Below are positions 7,094-15,222 of a DNA stretch of 17,373 nt, in pieces (the first letter of the stretch is position 1; the number at the start of each line of letters is the position of its first letter). Below the pieces are notes generated by a model. That model did no database searches and had not been told where the DNA came from. It saw only the letters and a program-made list of their open reading frames with translations. Origin of the DNA: Nitrososphaerota archaeon (GTDB lineage Archaea; Thermoproteota; Nitrososphaeria; Nitrososphaerales; Nitrosopumilaceae); the NCBI GenBank assembly GCA_016126025.1, contig JAEFDA010000096.1, positions 1-17,373 on the forward strand. The letters are read 5' to 3'. A program made the translations under genes and the position numbers.

Positions 7094-8017
7094 ATGGGAA
7101 TCACGCCCTGCCGCACCGTCTGGCTGGACGGCAAGTTCGTAGACCTGAGCGAGGCTACGGTGCCCGTCACCACGCACGCCTTGCACTACGGCACGGCGGC
7201 ATTCGAGGGTATACGGGCGTACTGGAATGGGGACAACCTGTACGTGTTCCGGCTGGCCGACCACATACGGCGCCTGAGGCGCTCCGGCTCGTTCTATGAC
7301 ATGGTTACTGCGTACACCGACGACGACATAGCACGGGCTATAACCGGCGCCTGCGCCCGGAACGGACTCAGGGAGTCCACCTACATCCGCCCCATCTTCT
7401 TCGTGGGGGAGTGGGGCATAAGCCTGTACGTCAGGCCGGCGGCGCCCACCAGGTTCGCCGTCATCGTATTCCCCCTGGACAAGCTCTTCGACAACGGGGG
7501 CATATCGGTCGGGGTGGTCTCGTGCCGGCGGTTCAGCGACGCCTCCACCCCCACCCAGGCCAAGATGTCCGGCAACTACCTCAACTCCATATATGCCACT
7601 ATAGAGGCGCAGAAGAGCGGCTACGAGGAGGCCATAATGCTGGACCATGCGGGCAACGTCAGCGAGGCGCCGGGGGCCAACATCTTTCTAGTCCAGGACG
7701 GCCGCCTGGTCACGCCCGACCGCGCCTCCTCGGCGCTGGACGGCATCACCCGGGACACGGTGGTGCGGCTGGCCGAACGCCTGGGCGTGCCCGTCGAGTT
7801 CCGTCGCGTCTCGCCCGGCGAGCTGCACACCTCCGAGGAGCTCTTCATGACGGGTACCGCAGCCGAGGTGGTGCCCATAACCTCGGTGGGGGGCCGCACC
7901 GTGGGCAGTGGGCCCGGGCCGGTCACCCGCTCCATAATGGCGGCGTACGCCGATGTGGTAGCCGGACGGGGGGACGCATCCGACGGATGGCTCACCCCGG
8001 TATACCATGACGCATAG
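7094..8017 (+). CDS. ilvE: Branched-chain amino acid aminotransferase
   Basis: A PLP-dependent class IV aminotransferase of 307 residues, the normal IlvE length. It should catalyse the last step of Val, Leu and Ile synthesis, moving the amino group from glutamate to the 2-oxo acids. Signatures: a HALHYGTAAFEGIRAY start region (28-43), the PLP-binding Lys157 in QAKMSGNYLNS, and EAIMLDHAGNVSEAPGANIF (179-198) with the conserved Glu of this class. The end MTGTAAEVVPITSVGGRTVG is also typical of the family. Start at ATG 7094 follows the TATA spacing and homologue length. It is the first gene of a three-gene operon: the next ORF starts 11 bp before this stop. D-amino acid transaminase or aminodeoxychorismate lyase share the fold, but the motifs favour IlvE. 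Confidence 0.93.
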   Translation: MGITPCRTVWLDGKFVDLSEATVPVTTHALHYGTAAFEGIRAYWNGDNLYVFRLADHIRRLRRSGSFYDMVTAYTDDDIARAITGACARNGLRESTYIRPIFFVGEWGISLYVRPAAPTRFAVIVFPLDKLFDNGGISVGVVSCRRFSDASTPTQAKMSGNYLNSIYATIEAQKSGYEEAIMLDHAGNVSEAPGANIFLVQDGRLVTPDRASSALDGITRDTVVRLAERLGVPVEFRRVSPGELHTSEELFMTGTAAEVVPITSVGGRTVGSGPGPVTRSIMAAYADVVAGRGDASDGWLTPVYHDA

Positions 8018-8942
8018 CGTGCGGACGGCCCTGGTGGGCGTGGGCGGCTGGGGCAAGAACCATGCCCGGGTGCTCCATGACGCCGGGGCGCTGTGCGCCG
8101 TATGCGACGCGGACGCGGCCCTCGCCAAGAGATACGGGGAGAGGTACGGCGTGCCCCACTATATCTCGCTGGACGAGATGGTCTCCGCAGAACGGTTCGA
8201 GGCGGCGGTGGTGGCCACGCCCACTACCACCCATGCCCAGATGGGCCGCACGCTCATAGAACACGGCAAGCACGTCCTGCTGGAGAAGCCCTTCACGTAC
8301 GAGCCGGCCGAGGGGAGGGAGCTGGCCGCCATGGCGCGGAGGGCCGGCACGGTGCTGACCTGCGGATACATAGAGCGGTTCAACCCGGCCGTGGAGTCGG
8401 TCCGGGACATGGTGGCGCGCGACAGGTACGGCAAACTAGTCCTGCTGGAGTTCCACCGGGAGAACCGCATACCCCTACATATCAAGGACGTCGGCATCAT
8501 ATATGACACGGCAGTTCACGACATAGACACGGCAAACTGGCTGTTCGGGGAGATGCCGCAGGTGGTCTTTGCGCGGTCCGGCCGGGTCTCCCACACCCAC
8601 GAGGACTTTGCCACCATAATGCTGGGGTACGCGGGGAATCGCACCGCCGTCATAGCATGCAACTGGCTCTCGCCGGGCCGCTCCCGGATGTTCCGGGCGG
8701 CGTTCGCCGGGGCGGTGGTCAGCGGCGACTTTGTGGAGAGGACGGTCCGGGTGGATGGCGAGCCGGTGCCCACCTCGGAGGGGGAGCCGCTGGCAGGCGA
8801 GATTGCGGCGTTTCTGGGGTCGGCGGCAGGAGAGGCCCATGATATGGTGACGCCGCACCAGGCCGTCTGCGTCACCGAGATAGCCAAAGCTGCGCTTTTA
8901 TCGGGGAGGCGGGGCGTTCCCGTGTATCTGGATCTGCGATGA
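8007..8942 (+). CDS. Gfo/Idh/MocA-family NAD(P)-dependent oxidoreductase
   Basis: A 311-residue oxidoreductase with an N-terminal Rossmann fold (GVGGWGKNHARVL, residues 11-23), a VVATPTTTHAQM segment, and the family Glu-Lys-Pro motif in HVLLEKPF (Lys94 likely catalytic). A downstream YDTAVHDIDTANWL segment (166-179) carries the usual His/Asp pair of the active site. Family members oxidise or reduce ring hydroxyls of sugars, inositols or nucleotide sugars, for example UDP-sugar 3-dehydrogenases; the substrate here cannot be read from sequence. ATG 8007 overlaps the aminotransferase stop by 11 bp and its TGA overlaps the next ATG (ATGA), so the three genes are almost surely co-transcribed. A role in surface-glycan sugar synthesis is inference. 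Confidence 0.88.
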   Translation: MTHSVRTALVGVGGWGKNHARVLHDAGALCAVCDADAALAKRYGERYGVPHYISLDEMVSAERFEAAVVATPTTTHAQMGRTLIEHGKHVLLEKPFTYEPAEGRELAAMARRAGTVLTCGYIERFNPAVESVRDMVARDRYGKLVLLEFHRENRIPLHIKDVGIIYDTAVHDIDTANWLFGEMPQVVFARSGRVSHTHEDFATIMLGYAGNRTAVIACNWLSPGRSRMFRAAFAGAVVSGDFVERTVRVDGEPVPTSEGEPLAGEIAAFLGSAAGEAHDMVTPHQAVCVTEIAKAALLSGRRGVPVYLDLR

Positions 8943-9208
8943 ACAAGTCATTCTTGGAGATGCTGGCCTGCCCCATGGACAAGCACCACCCGCTGGAGCT
9001 GCACGGGGACGGGGGCGCCGACCCCATAATACAGGGAGTCCTGTACTGCACCGAATGCGGCCGCTTCTACATGATATCCGAGGGGATACCCGTGATGCTG
9101 CCCGACGATCTGCGGAACCGCGCCTCTGAGCTGGACCACCTGCGGGGCCTCCCGGACCTGCCCGAGAAGGTAACCCTGCGGGGCCGGCCTTGGAACCTCA
9201 GCGCCTGA
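8939..9208 (+). CDS. Trm112-like zinc-binding protein
   Basis: An 89-residue protein with the fold signature of the Trm112/YcaR family: FLEMLACPMDK at the start, a central Cys-x2-Cys (YCTECGR, Cys37 and Cys40), and YMISEGIPVMLPDD. Trm112 proteins activate and stabilise SAM-dependent methyltransferases acting on tRNA, rRNA and release factor, so a methyltransferase partner is expected elsewhere in the genome. Only three of the usual four zinc cysteines are seen: the first pair is Cys11 with Asp14 in place of the second Cys. ATG 8939 overlaps the oxidoreductase stop (ATGA). The 3' end overlaps the convergent 67-residue membrane protein by 11 bp. Confidence 0.85.
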   Translation: MNKSFLEMLACPMDKHHPLELHGDGGADPIIQGVLYCTECGRFYMISEGIPVMLPDDLRNRASELDHLRGLPDLPEKVTLRGRPWNLSA

Positions 9209-9401
9209 GGATATACTTCATCATGCGCACCAGCACCCACACCCACAGCGCCACCATCAGGACGGCGGCGACCGCCTTGACGACGGAGTTCAGCCCCTCG
9301 TTCCCCGGACCAAAGTCCAGCGGGCCCAGCACCATGACGGCCAGCCCGCCCCCGAGTATCATCAGCGCCCACATGCCGCCAAGAAGCGCGTAGATCCTCA
9401 T
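9198..9401 (-). CDS. Small two-helix membrane protein, last gene of the GINS-MCM operon
   Basis: ATG 9401 gives 67 residues with two hydrophobic helices, one within YALLGGMWALMILGGGLAVM and one within VVKAVAAVLMVALWVWVLV, and a basic C-terminus (MMKYILRR). The start overlaps the stop of the upstream glycosyltransferase gene in an ATGA arrangement, which picks this ATG over in-frame starts further upstream that would give an Arg/Gly-rich shadow sequence. The helix packing and conserved position after a membrane GlcNAc-1-P transferase suggest it could be an accessory membrane subunit, but function is unknown. Confidence 0.75.
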   Translation of the reverse strand: MRIYALLGGMWALMILGGGLAVMVLGPLDFGPGNEGLNSVVKAVAAVLMVALWVWVLVRMMKYILRR

Positions 9402-10393
9402 GATACCATCATGAGGCCGGTTATAACGGCCAGCCCGGCCGAGAAGGCGCCCAGCCTGAATATCTCCCGCACCACCTGCGCCTCGGTCATCGGGCCGCGG
9501 CGCAGTATGAGGCGAACCAGCGTGACGGGGGCCCCGGGGTCGCCGGAGTCGCGCAGCCTCAGCGAGTCGTCCCGCACCACCGCGGCGCGGCCTATCTGCC
9601 GGTGCTCCACTATGCGGCGCACGCTGTGCAGGAAGAAGAACGAGTTGGCGATGGCCGGCAGCATGGCCACGGCGGCGACCACCTCCACCCCGCCGTATAT
9701 GGCCAGGCACCCGTACGCCACGCCCAGCGCCAGCGCCCCGGAGTCCCCGGGGAATATCCGGCTGGGAAGACGGTGGTACCTATAGAAGGCCAGGGACGCG
9801 GCCAGCAGCACCGCCCCAAAGGCCAGCGCGTCCCAGCGGCCCAGCACGGCCAGTACAATACAGACGGCCCCCGCCGCCATGGCCACGTACCCGCTGGCCA
9901 CCCCGTTCATCACGTCTATGGAGTTTATGGTGTTGCCGGTGGTCGACACCACCGCCAGTATCACCCCGATATACAGCACGGGGATGTGGACGGCCCCGAA
10001 CGGCGGGAACTCCAGATATGTGTCGTACGGGCCGGCCAGTATGAGGGGCAGGGCAGCGGCGCAGAGGGCCGCCGGCTTGAACCACCCGGCCATGACCCGC
10101 CGGTCGTCCACGTACCCTATGGCGCATGCCGCCGAGATGGTGAGCAGCATGGCCGGCACGCCCCAGCCGCCCGCGTGCCATGCCAGGGGGATGCACCCGG
10201 CCGCCAGCCCCGCCAGTATGGCCGGGCCCCCGGGACGCGCCACCGGCGGGCGGCCCTTCTTCAGGACGTCGGGAACGCACATGCCCCGCGCCTCCAGATG
10301 CCGCGCCAGGGGGGGCACCACAAGGTACACCACTACAAACGCCGCCCCGGCCCCCATTCCGCCAAACACCAGAGGCGCGTACGTATCCACCAT
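9398..10393 (-). CDS. Polyprenyl/dolichol-phosphate GlcNAc-1-P transferase family protein (glycosyltransferase 4, AglH/Alg7/MraY type)
   Basis: A 331-residue polytopic membrane enzyme of the polyprenyl-phosphate N-acetylhexosamine-1-phosphate transferase family. It carries KKGRPPVARPGGPAIL (45-60), the Asp-rich YVDDRR (94-99), NSIDVMNG (157-164) and FPGDSGAL (214-221), all hallmark Mg2+ and nucleotide-sugar binding motifs, spread between about ten hydrophobic segments. It should move a sugar-1-phosphate from a UDP-sugar onto a dolichol-type lipid at the membrane, the first step of N-glycan assembly for the S-layer and other surface proteins. The substrate sugar is not readable. It begins one base after the Hel308 stop and ends overlapping the next small membrane protein, so it belongs to the replication-gene operon. 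Confidence 0.9.
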   Translation of the reverse strand: MVDTYAPLVFGGMGAGAAFVVVYLVVPPLARHLEARGMCVPDVLKKGRPPVARPGGPAILAGLAAGCIPLAWHAGGWGVPAMLLTISAACAIGYVDDRRVMAGWFKPAALCAAALPLILAGPYDTYLEFPPFGAVHIPVLYIGVILAVVSTTGNTINSIDVMNGVASGYVAMAAGAVCIVLAVLGRWDALAFGAVLLAASLAFYRYHRLPSRIFPGDSGALALGVAYGCLAIYGGVEVVAAVAMLPAIANSFFFLHSVRRIVEHRQIGRAAVVRDDSLRLRDSGDPGAPVTLVRLILRRGPMTEAQVVREIFRLGAFSAGLAVITGLMMVS

Positions 10394-10394
10394 G

Positions 10395-12473
10395 TCACCG
10401 TCCCGACTGGATGCGCCGGGCCGCGGCCGGGCCCACCCGGCACACGGACCGTATCCTGTCCAGAGGCATGGAGGCCACGTCCCGCGGGTTTCTGGCGCCG
10501 GCCCGGTACAGCGCCCTGGCGCGCACCCGTCCCACGTCCCTTATGGGAACAAGGGGCACCAGCTCCTCGCGCACCCCATATACGACCCGGATGCGGAGCG
10601 TCTCCAGCTCCTTGTGCACGTCCGGCAGGCGGGCGTACGTGGCTATGTCCGCCATGGAGCGGAGCAGCCACCGCGCCGACTCGACGGCGCGGTGCGTGTC
10701 CCCCGACTCGACGCCGTACCGCTCCGATATCTCCTGCTCGGTCTCCTCGCCTATCCACCCAAACAGGCCCAGCAGGCTCCGCGATATATCCTCCGGATCC
10801 ACGTACCAGACGGCCTGGTCGCCGTACCGCTCCACCAGCTCGTATGCGGCGTCCCGCTGGGCGGCGCGTATGGGCAGCACCGGAAAGAACTCCGAGCATG
10901 ACATGACCTCGTGCAGGAAGGTCAGGGTGTGCGGCCCCCCCGTCGCGCTCTCCACCACCTCCAAGAACCTGACGGCCGTCTCCGGCTCCAGGTACAGCCT
11001 GTTGGTGATCTCCCCCAGCCTGGTCGCCGAGTACCTCTTGCCGTAGGTCTCCACCATCCCCAGCCTCTCCAGGTCGCGCAGCGGCCCGGACATCTCCATC
11101 CCGCCCCGCTGGGCTCCCCCCAGCGTGCCGTTGAAGAACCTCTGCAGGGCGTCGGCGGTGATGCCCGGCTCGGCGACCACCAGGCTCAGGGCGTGCACCC
11201 CCAGGCGGTGGTGCAGGGCCGACTCCACCCTCTCGGGCTCCCCCAGGACATACCGCTCCATCGCCTCCTGGGGGTCCCCCTCGGCCACCGAGATGGCCTC
11301 GCCTATGTCGTCGTACTGGGGCCTCCCGGCCCGGCCGCAGAACTGCTTGTACTCCATCACGCTGATGGGCATGTTCCGGCCGTACCGGCCGTCGTACCTC
11401 CCCAGGCTGGCTATCACGACCCGGCGGGCGGGCAGGTTGACGCCGGCGGCCAGGGTGGGGGTGGCGGCCAGCGCCCGGATGTGCCCCGCCCGGAAGCCGT
11501 CCTCCACAAGGCGGCGGCACTTCTCGTTGAGGCCGGCGTGGTGGAACGCCACGCCCTTCCCGATCAGGGCGGCCAGCTCGTCGGCCAGCCCGGTGTTCTC
11601 GCCGTTCTTGAGCACCTTGCCGGATATGGCCTGCAGCTCCTTCTTGCGGTCCGGCTCCAGCATGCGGGAGACGGCCGCCGCCGCCCTGCCCGCCTGCGAG
11701 GGGGCGCCCTTTCGGGTGTTCACGAATATCAGCGCCTGGCCCCCCTGGGAAATGCTGTCCAGCGCCAGGTCCACGGCCGCCCCGCGGGAGCTGGACCGCA
11801 CCTCAAACCCCGTACCATCTGCCATGTCCACGCGCGAGCCGTCGTACACGCCCTCGGTGAGCTTCACGGGCCTCCAGACGCTGCTGACCAGCCGGCAGTC
11901 CAGCCACCGGGCGATCTCGGGGGCGTTGGATATGGTGGCCGAGAGCCCCACCATCTGCCGGCTGCCGTCGTTCAGCAGGGTCAGGACCATCTCCAGGGTG
12001 GGGCCCCGGAAGGGGTCGCCCACCATATGTATCTCGTCGGCTATGACCAAATCTACCTCCTCCAGCCACGACTCGCCCTTCCGCAGCGCCAGGTCCATCC
12101 TCTCGTTGGTCATGCACATGACGTTGCCCACCAGCCTGTCCCGGGCGTTGAGGTCGCCGGTGGACGCGGAGACCTTTACGGTACGGGAGAGCGCCTTTCC
12201 CATGGCGGCGAACTCGGCACGCTTCTCGGAGACCAGCGCCCGCAGCGGGCTCAGGTAGACGGCCCGCCGGCCGCCGCCCTCCATCATGGCCAGAATGGCC
12301 AGAATGGCCACCAGGCTCTTGCCGCTGGCGGTGGGCGCCGCCACCAGCACGCTCTTGCCCTCCAGCAGCCCCGCCTCCACGGCGGCGGCCTGCGGCTCGT
12401 ACAGCGTCTCTGCGCCGTATCTCACTATGCAGTCGGTCGACTCCTGAGAGAGGCCAAGATCAGACGCCCTCAT
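10395..12473 (-). CDS. hel308: Hel308 family ATP-dependent DNA helicase
   Basis: A 692-residue Ski2-like SF2 helicase with Walker A APTASGKS (46-53), TNERMD, DEIHM (146-150, the Hel308 form of DExH), SAT (178-180), the HHAGLNEKCRRLVEDGFRAG and ATPTLAAGVNLPAR segments, and motif VI as QFCGRAGRPQYD. The C-terminus has the winged-helix/ratchet region and a helix-hairpin-helix-like end (ARALYRAGARNPRDVASMPL, then a GPAAARRI motif). Hel308 unwinds lagging strands at stalled forks and removes bound proteins from DNA. ATG 12473 overlaps the MCM stop (ATGA), so it is translated in series with MCM. Length and order match known archaeal Hel308. Confidence 0.95.
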   Translation of the reverse strand: MRASDLGLSQESTDCIVRYGAETLYEPQAAAVEAGLLEGKSVLVAAPTASGKSLVAILAILAMMEGGGRRAVYLSPLRALVSEKRAEFAAMGKALSRTVKVSASTGDLNARDRLVGNVMCMTNERMDLALRKGESWLEEVDLVIADEIHMVGDPFRGPTLEMVLTLLNDGSRQMVGLSATISNAPEIARWLDCRLVSSVWRPVKLTEGVYDGSRVDMADGTGFEVRSSSRGAAVDLALDSISQGGQALIFVNTRKGAPSQAGRAAAAVSRMLEPDRKKELQAISGKVLKNGENTGLADELAALIGKGVAFHHAGLNEKCRRLVEDGFRAGHIRALAATPTLAAGVNLPARRVVIASLGRYDGRYGRNMPISVMEYKQFCGRAGRPQYDDIGEAISVAEGDPQEAMERYVLGEPERVESALHHRLGVHALSLVVAEPGITADALQRFFNGTLGGAQRGGMEMSGPLRDLERLGMVETYGKRYSATRLGEITNRLYLEPETAVRFLEVVESATGGPHTLTFLHEVMSCSEFFPVLPIRAAQRDAAYELVERYGDQAVWYVDPEDISRSLLGLFGWIGEETEQEISERYGVESGDTHRAVESARWLLRSMADIATYARLPDVHKELETLRIRVVYGVREELVPLVPIRDVGRVRARALYRAGARNPRDVASMPLDRIRSVCRVGPAAARRIQSGR

Positions 12474-14560
12474 AACGCAGTGTTGTAGTGGCCGGACTTG
12501 GGCTCATAAATATTTCCCTCATGCTTTATCTTCCTCAGGTAGTCCCGCGCCCCGTCCATGTCGAACTTGTCGGTCTTGACCAGCTCGGCCAGCAGGTCCG
12601 CCTCGGAGACGGGTATCTTGCTGTCCCCCTCCAGGCTCTTGAGTATGTCCATGAAGAGCTGCAGCTTGGTCAGCCGGTCGCTGCCCTTCCCGTGCAGCAC
12701 CATCAGATCGACCTTGCCGGCCTCCCGGTCGTACCCGGCCTCCTCCAGCGAGCGGTTCAGCAGGTATATGGCGCGCTCGGCGTCCTCGGCCTCTACGGTA
12801 TCCTTCATGAGCAGCCGGGCGCGGGCCGTCGAGAGCCGTATTATCCCCTCCAGCTGCCGGGGGGTGGCGTTTATGGTCTCGCTGCTCTCGCCCTTCCGCA
12901 TGTCCAGATAGTACTTGAGTATGACCTTCTCGGCCTCGGCGGTCATCTCCGGCCGGAACCGCTTGGCGTACGCAAAGTACTTGGTCAGGATGTCCGGGTC
13001 GATGGCGTTGCGGTTGGAGAACCCCCGGTTGGTGTGCCGGGCCAGTATGTGCCGGGCTATCCGCTCGTCCCGCTGCACCGAGGCCACGTCCCGTATTATG
13101 AATATCAGATCAAAGCGGGTCAGGAGGGGGATGGGGGTCCTGACGTTGTCTATTATGGTCTTGTAGGTGTCGTACCGGCCGCCGACGGGGTTGGCGGCGG
13201 CCAGTATGGAGGTGCGGGCGTTCAGCGTGGCGACTATGCCGCCCTTGGCGATGCTGGCCGACTGCTGCTCCATGACCTCGTGCAGGGCCGAGCTGTCCTC
13301 GGGCTTCATCTTGTCGAACTCGTCTATGCAGACCATCCCCTGGTCGCCCAGGACCACGGCGCCGGCCTCCAGCATCATCATGCCGGTCTTGTCCTTCACG
13401 ACGGCGGCCGTAAGGCCGGCCGCCGTGCTCCCCCGCCCGCTGGTGTACAGCCCCCGGGGCGCTATCCGGGCGCAGAACTTGAGCATCTCGGACTTGGCCG
13501 TTCCGGGGTCCCCCACCAGAAAGATGTTGATGTCCCCCCTGCTCTTGGTGCCGTCGGCCAGCTGCCTCTGGTTGGACCCGACTATCAGCAGCAGGATGGC
13601 CTCCTTTACGGTCTGGTGCTCGGTGATGTGCGGGGCGAAGGATTCCACCAGCCTCTCGTATATGCCGGGGCTGCGCACCAGCCCCTGGATTATCTTCTCC
13701 TCTTCTGGGGATATCTCCTCCCGCTCTATCTTGCGGGCGGTCTTGGAGCCCCTGCCTCCCAGAAACTCGACGTTGTTGCCCTCTATGCGGAGGCGGTGCA
13801 GCCCGCTGCTTCCCTGCGCCACGCCCCTTACGGGCTCCTGCTCGATTCTGACCAGCCCGGTCAGTATGACGCGGTCCCCGGGGCGGGCGTTGTCCACCAG
13901 GTCCTGCTTTATGTTGATGTCTATGTAGTGGGGTATCTGGCCCGGCGGCAGGTCCTCGGGCAGCTCCTGCAGCCGCAGTATCTGAAAGTCGATGAAGTGG
14001 CTCTCCTTGGGGATCATGGTGAGGTTGCGGTGCTTGCAGTCGGAGTTGGCGCAGACCGCCGGCGCGTTGACCGCCATCCCCTGGGTCTGCGTGGCGGTGG
14101 TCTTGTGGTTGTCCGGGCACCTGTATACCAGCTCCCGGGCCAGGGGCTTGACCTCGGAGGCGCGGACCACCATCCCCGAGACGCTGGTTATGCGGCCTAT
14201 GGTCTCGGCGTTTATCTGCCGGAGGCTGCGGTGGAGCGGGAAGTTGGCTATGCGCGCCCGTATGGAGCCCCTTATGCTCTCGGCGTACCCGGGGAACCTG
14301 GTCCGCAGCACGTCCCCGATGGCCCGGGCGAAGGCGTCCAGTATGCGGTCCGGCTCCCGGTGGAAGTACCTCTCTATCTTGGGCTCGCCCACCAGGTCGT
14401 TGTAGTCTATGACGATATACTTGGAGCCCTTGGGCATCATGCCGTCTATTTGATCCAAATACTTGTAGCTGCCGTCCCGGTCCTTGTGGCGGGACAGGAA
14501 CATCTTTACCGCATCAGATAGGCCGTCGTCGGTGTACTCGGCGGTCTCGGTCTTACTCAT
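12470..14560 (-). CDS. mcm: MCM replicative helicase
   Basis: A 696-residue minichromosome maintenance protein, the AAA+ replicative helicase that forms a hexamer at forks. The N-terminal part has the MCM helical/OB region with a zinc site at Cys148, His152, Cys170 and Cys175. The AAA+ part has Walker A GDPGTAKS (350-357), Walker B with CIDEFDKM (411-418), the sensor AANP (455-458) and the arginine-finger segment TRFDLIF (481-487). A winged-helix C-terminus ends with a IKHEGNIYEPK segment. ATG 14560 lies in the last codons of GINS (8-bp overlap), and the stop overlaps the Hel308 start, so it sits in the middle of an operon. A single full-length MCM per archaeal genome is typical. Confidence 0.97.
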   Translation of the reverse strand: MSKTETAEYTDDGLSDAVKMFLSRHKDRDGSYKYLDQIDGMMPKGSKYIVIDYNDLVGEPKIERYFHREPDRILDAFARAIGDVLRTRFPGYAESIRGSIRARIANFPLHRSLRQINAETIGRITSVSGMVVRASEVKPLARELVYRCPDNHKTTATQTQGMAVNAPAVCANSDCKHRNLTMIPKESHFIDFQILRLQELPEDLPPGQIPHYIDINIKQDLVDNARPGDRVILTGLVRIEQEPVRGVAQGSSGLHRLRIEGNNVEFLGGRGSKTARKIEREEISPEEEKIIQGLVRSPGIYERLVESFAPHITEHQTVKEAILLLIVGSNQRQLADGTKSRGDINIFLVGDPGTAKSEMLKFCARIAPRGLYTSGRGSTAAGLTAAVVKDKTGMMMLEAGAVVLGDQGMVCIDEFDKMKPEDSSALHEVMEQQSASIAKGGIVATLNARTSILAAANPVGGRYDTYKTIIDNVRTPIPLLTRFDLIFIIRDVASVQRDERIARHILARHTNRGFSNRNAIDPDILTKYFAYAKRFRPEMTAEAEKVILKYYLDMRKGESSETINATPRQLEGIIRLSTARARLLMKDTVEAEDAERAIYLLNRSLEEAGYDREAGKVDLMVLHGKGSDRLTKLQLFMDILKSLEGDSKIPVSEADLLAELVKTDKFDMDGARDYLRKIKHEGNIYEPKSGHYNTAL

Positions 14561-15065
14561 TCTTGGTCACCATTCCATCGAACGCGCCGCCCTGCCGGCT
14601 GATCGACTCATACAGCAGCCTCTCCTCTATCGTAATCCTTGACTTGAGCTCGCCGGTGAGCCGGCTGGAGTCGGCCAGGCGCACTATCTTGCCCCGGCGC
14701 ATCCGGACCAGCTCCATCATTATCCCCTCCACGCCGTCGCGGTCGTGCCTGTCCAGCTGCTCCATCTGGTGCCGCAGCCGTATGTAGAACCGCTCGTCCA
14801 GGGTGGCCAGCTGGTACTCGCCGGCGACCTGCTCCTTTATGAGGGCCTGCTTGAGGTCGGTGACGGCGTCGGGCACGTCCAGCTCCGCCAGGTTGTTCCT
14901 CTGCAGTATCTCGCCGGCCCACAGCGGTATGTTCATCACCTCGCCCTCCTTGCCGGATATGGCGATGTCCTCCACCTGCAGTTCGATGTTGCGGCTTATG
15001 GTGGCCTTGACGTCATCCATCCCGTGGCCGATGCGGTGGATCTCCAGCATGTACTCGGGCCTCAA
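14553..15065 (-). CDS. GINS complex subunit
   Basis: A 170-residue GINS-family protein, the partner of MCM and Cdc45/GAN in the CMG complex. A small N-terminal beta region (ELQVEDIAISG, then GEVMNIPLWAGEILQRNNL at about 44-62) resembles the PLWxA block of eukaryotic Psf2, before an alpha-helical core (VAGEYQLATLDERFYIRL) and a C-terminal helix MELVRMRRGKIVRLA followed by TIEERLLYESI, which resembles Gins51/Psf1. Features of both archaeal types are present, so I leave it as GINS without choosing one. TTG 15065 is the likely start; ATG 15050 is an alternative, and an in-frame TAG near 15083 limits it. The stop overlaps the MCM start by 8 bp. The adjacent mcm gene strongly supports the call. Confidence 0.85.
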   Translation of the reverse strand: MRPEYMLEIHRIGHGMDDVKATISRNIELQVEDIAISGKEGEVMNIPLWAGEILQRNNLAELDVPDAVTDLKQALIKEQVAGEYQLATLDERFYIRLRHQMEQLDRHDRDGVEGIMMELVRMRRGKIVRLADSSRLTGELKSRITIEERLLYESISRQGGAFDGMVTKNE

Positions 15066-15178
15066 GGGACCCGTCCTCCCGCGCTATGTTTTTCAGGTAT
15101 GGTGTCAATTCGATTCTGATTACGGTCAAAAGTATTCAAGTCGGAGGTGTCTGCCCCTCTGTCCACCATCTCGTTCAT
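15062..15178 (-). CDS. Possible 38-residue leader ORF before GINS
   Basis: ATG 15178 starts 27 nt after a TATA-like TTTAAATT, the usual leaderless spacing here, and opens a 38-codon frame (begins MNEMVDRGADTSDLNTF) ending at TGA 15062, which overlaps the TTG start of GINS by two bases. It is polar, without helix or motif. An in-frame TTG at 15238, with its own TATA box 22 nt before it, would give 58 residues. The overlap suggests translational coupling to GINS, but it may be just a leader or a fortuitous frame. Function unknown. Confidence 0.35.
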   Translation of the reverse strand: MNEMVDRGADTSDLNTFDRNQNRIDTIPEKHSAGGRVP

Positions 15179-15186
15179 TGTTTTAG

Positions 15187-15222
15187 TATGGTACCGTACT
15201 AATTTAAACTTACGGTACCATA
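15187..15222. promoter_or_regulatory. Perfect 12-bp inverted repeat bracketing a TATA box: candidate operator
   Basis: TATGGTACCGTA (15187-15198) is repeated in inverted order as TACGGTACCATA (15211-15222), separated by the 12-nt AT-rich CTAATTTAAACT. Each arm is itself almost palindromic around GGTACC, so the pair looks like two dimer-binding sites with centres 24 bp apart. The spacer contains the TATA-like TTTAAATT of the promoter that drives the GINS-MCM operon. A protein on the arms would control access of TBP. No regulator gene is seen nearby. Confidence 0.65.
15201..15208 (-). promoter_or_regulatory. Proximal TATA element of the GINS-MCM operon
   Basis: On the minus strand it reads GTTTAAAT, part of a run GTTTAAATTAG lying in the spacer of the inverted repeat. 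It is 27 nt upstream of ATG 15178. The element is nearly symmetric and could also fire to the right, but nothing convincing follows there. Confidence 0.5.

Noticed and set aside
12289..12312. Short 9-10 bp tandem repeat (ccagaatgg)
   Set aside because: It encodes an Ile-Leu-Ala helix repeat in Hel308 just after Walker A; ordinary coding coincidence.
10911..12488. Plus-strand open frame of 525 codons opposite Hel308
   Set aside because: Same shadow effect; composition rich in Gly, Leu, Gln, His and Pro and no domain, while the minus strand has all helicase motifs.
12488..14521. Very long plus-strand open frame (677 codons) opposite MCM
   Set aside because: It is antisense to a certain MCM gene; the GC-rich codon pattern keeps this frame open. 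Its product is Gly/Val/Leu/Gln low complexity without motifs.
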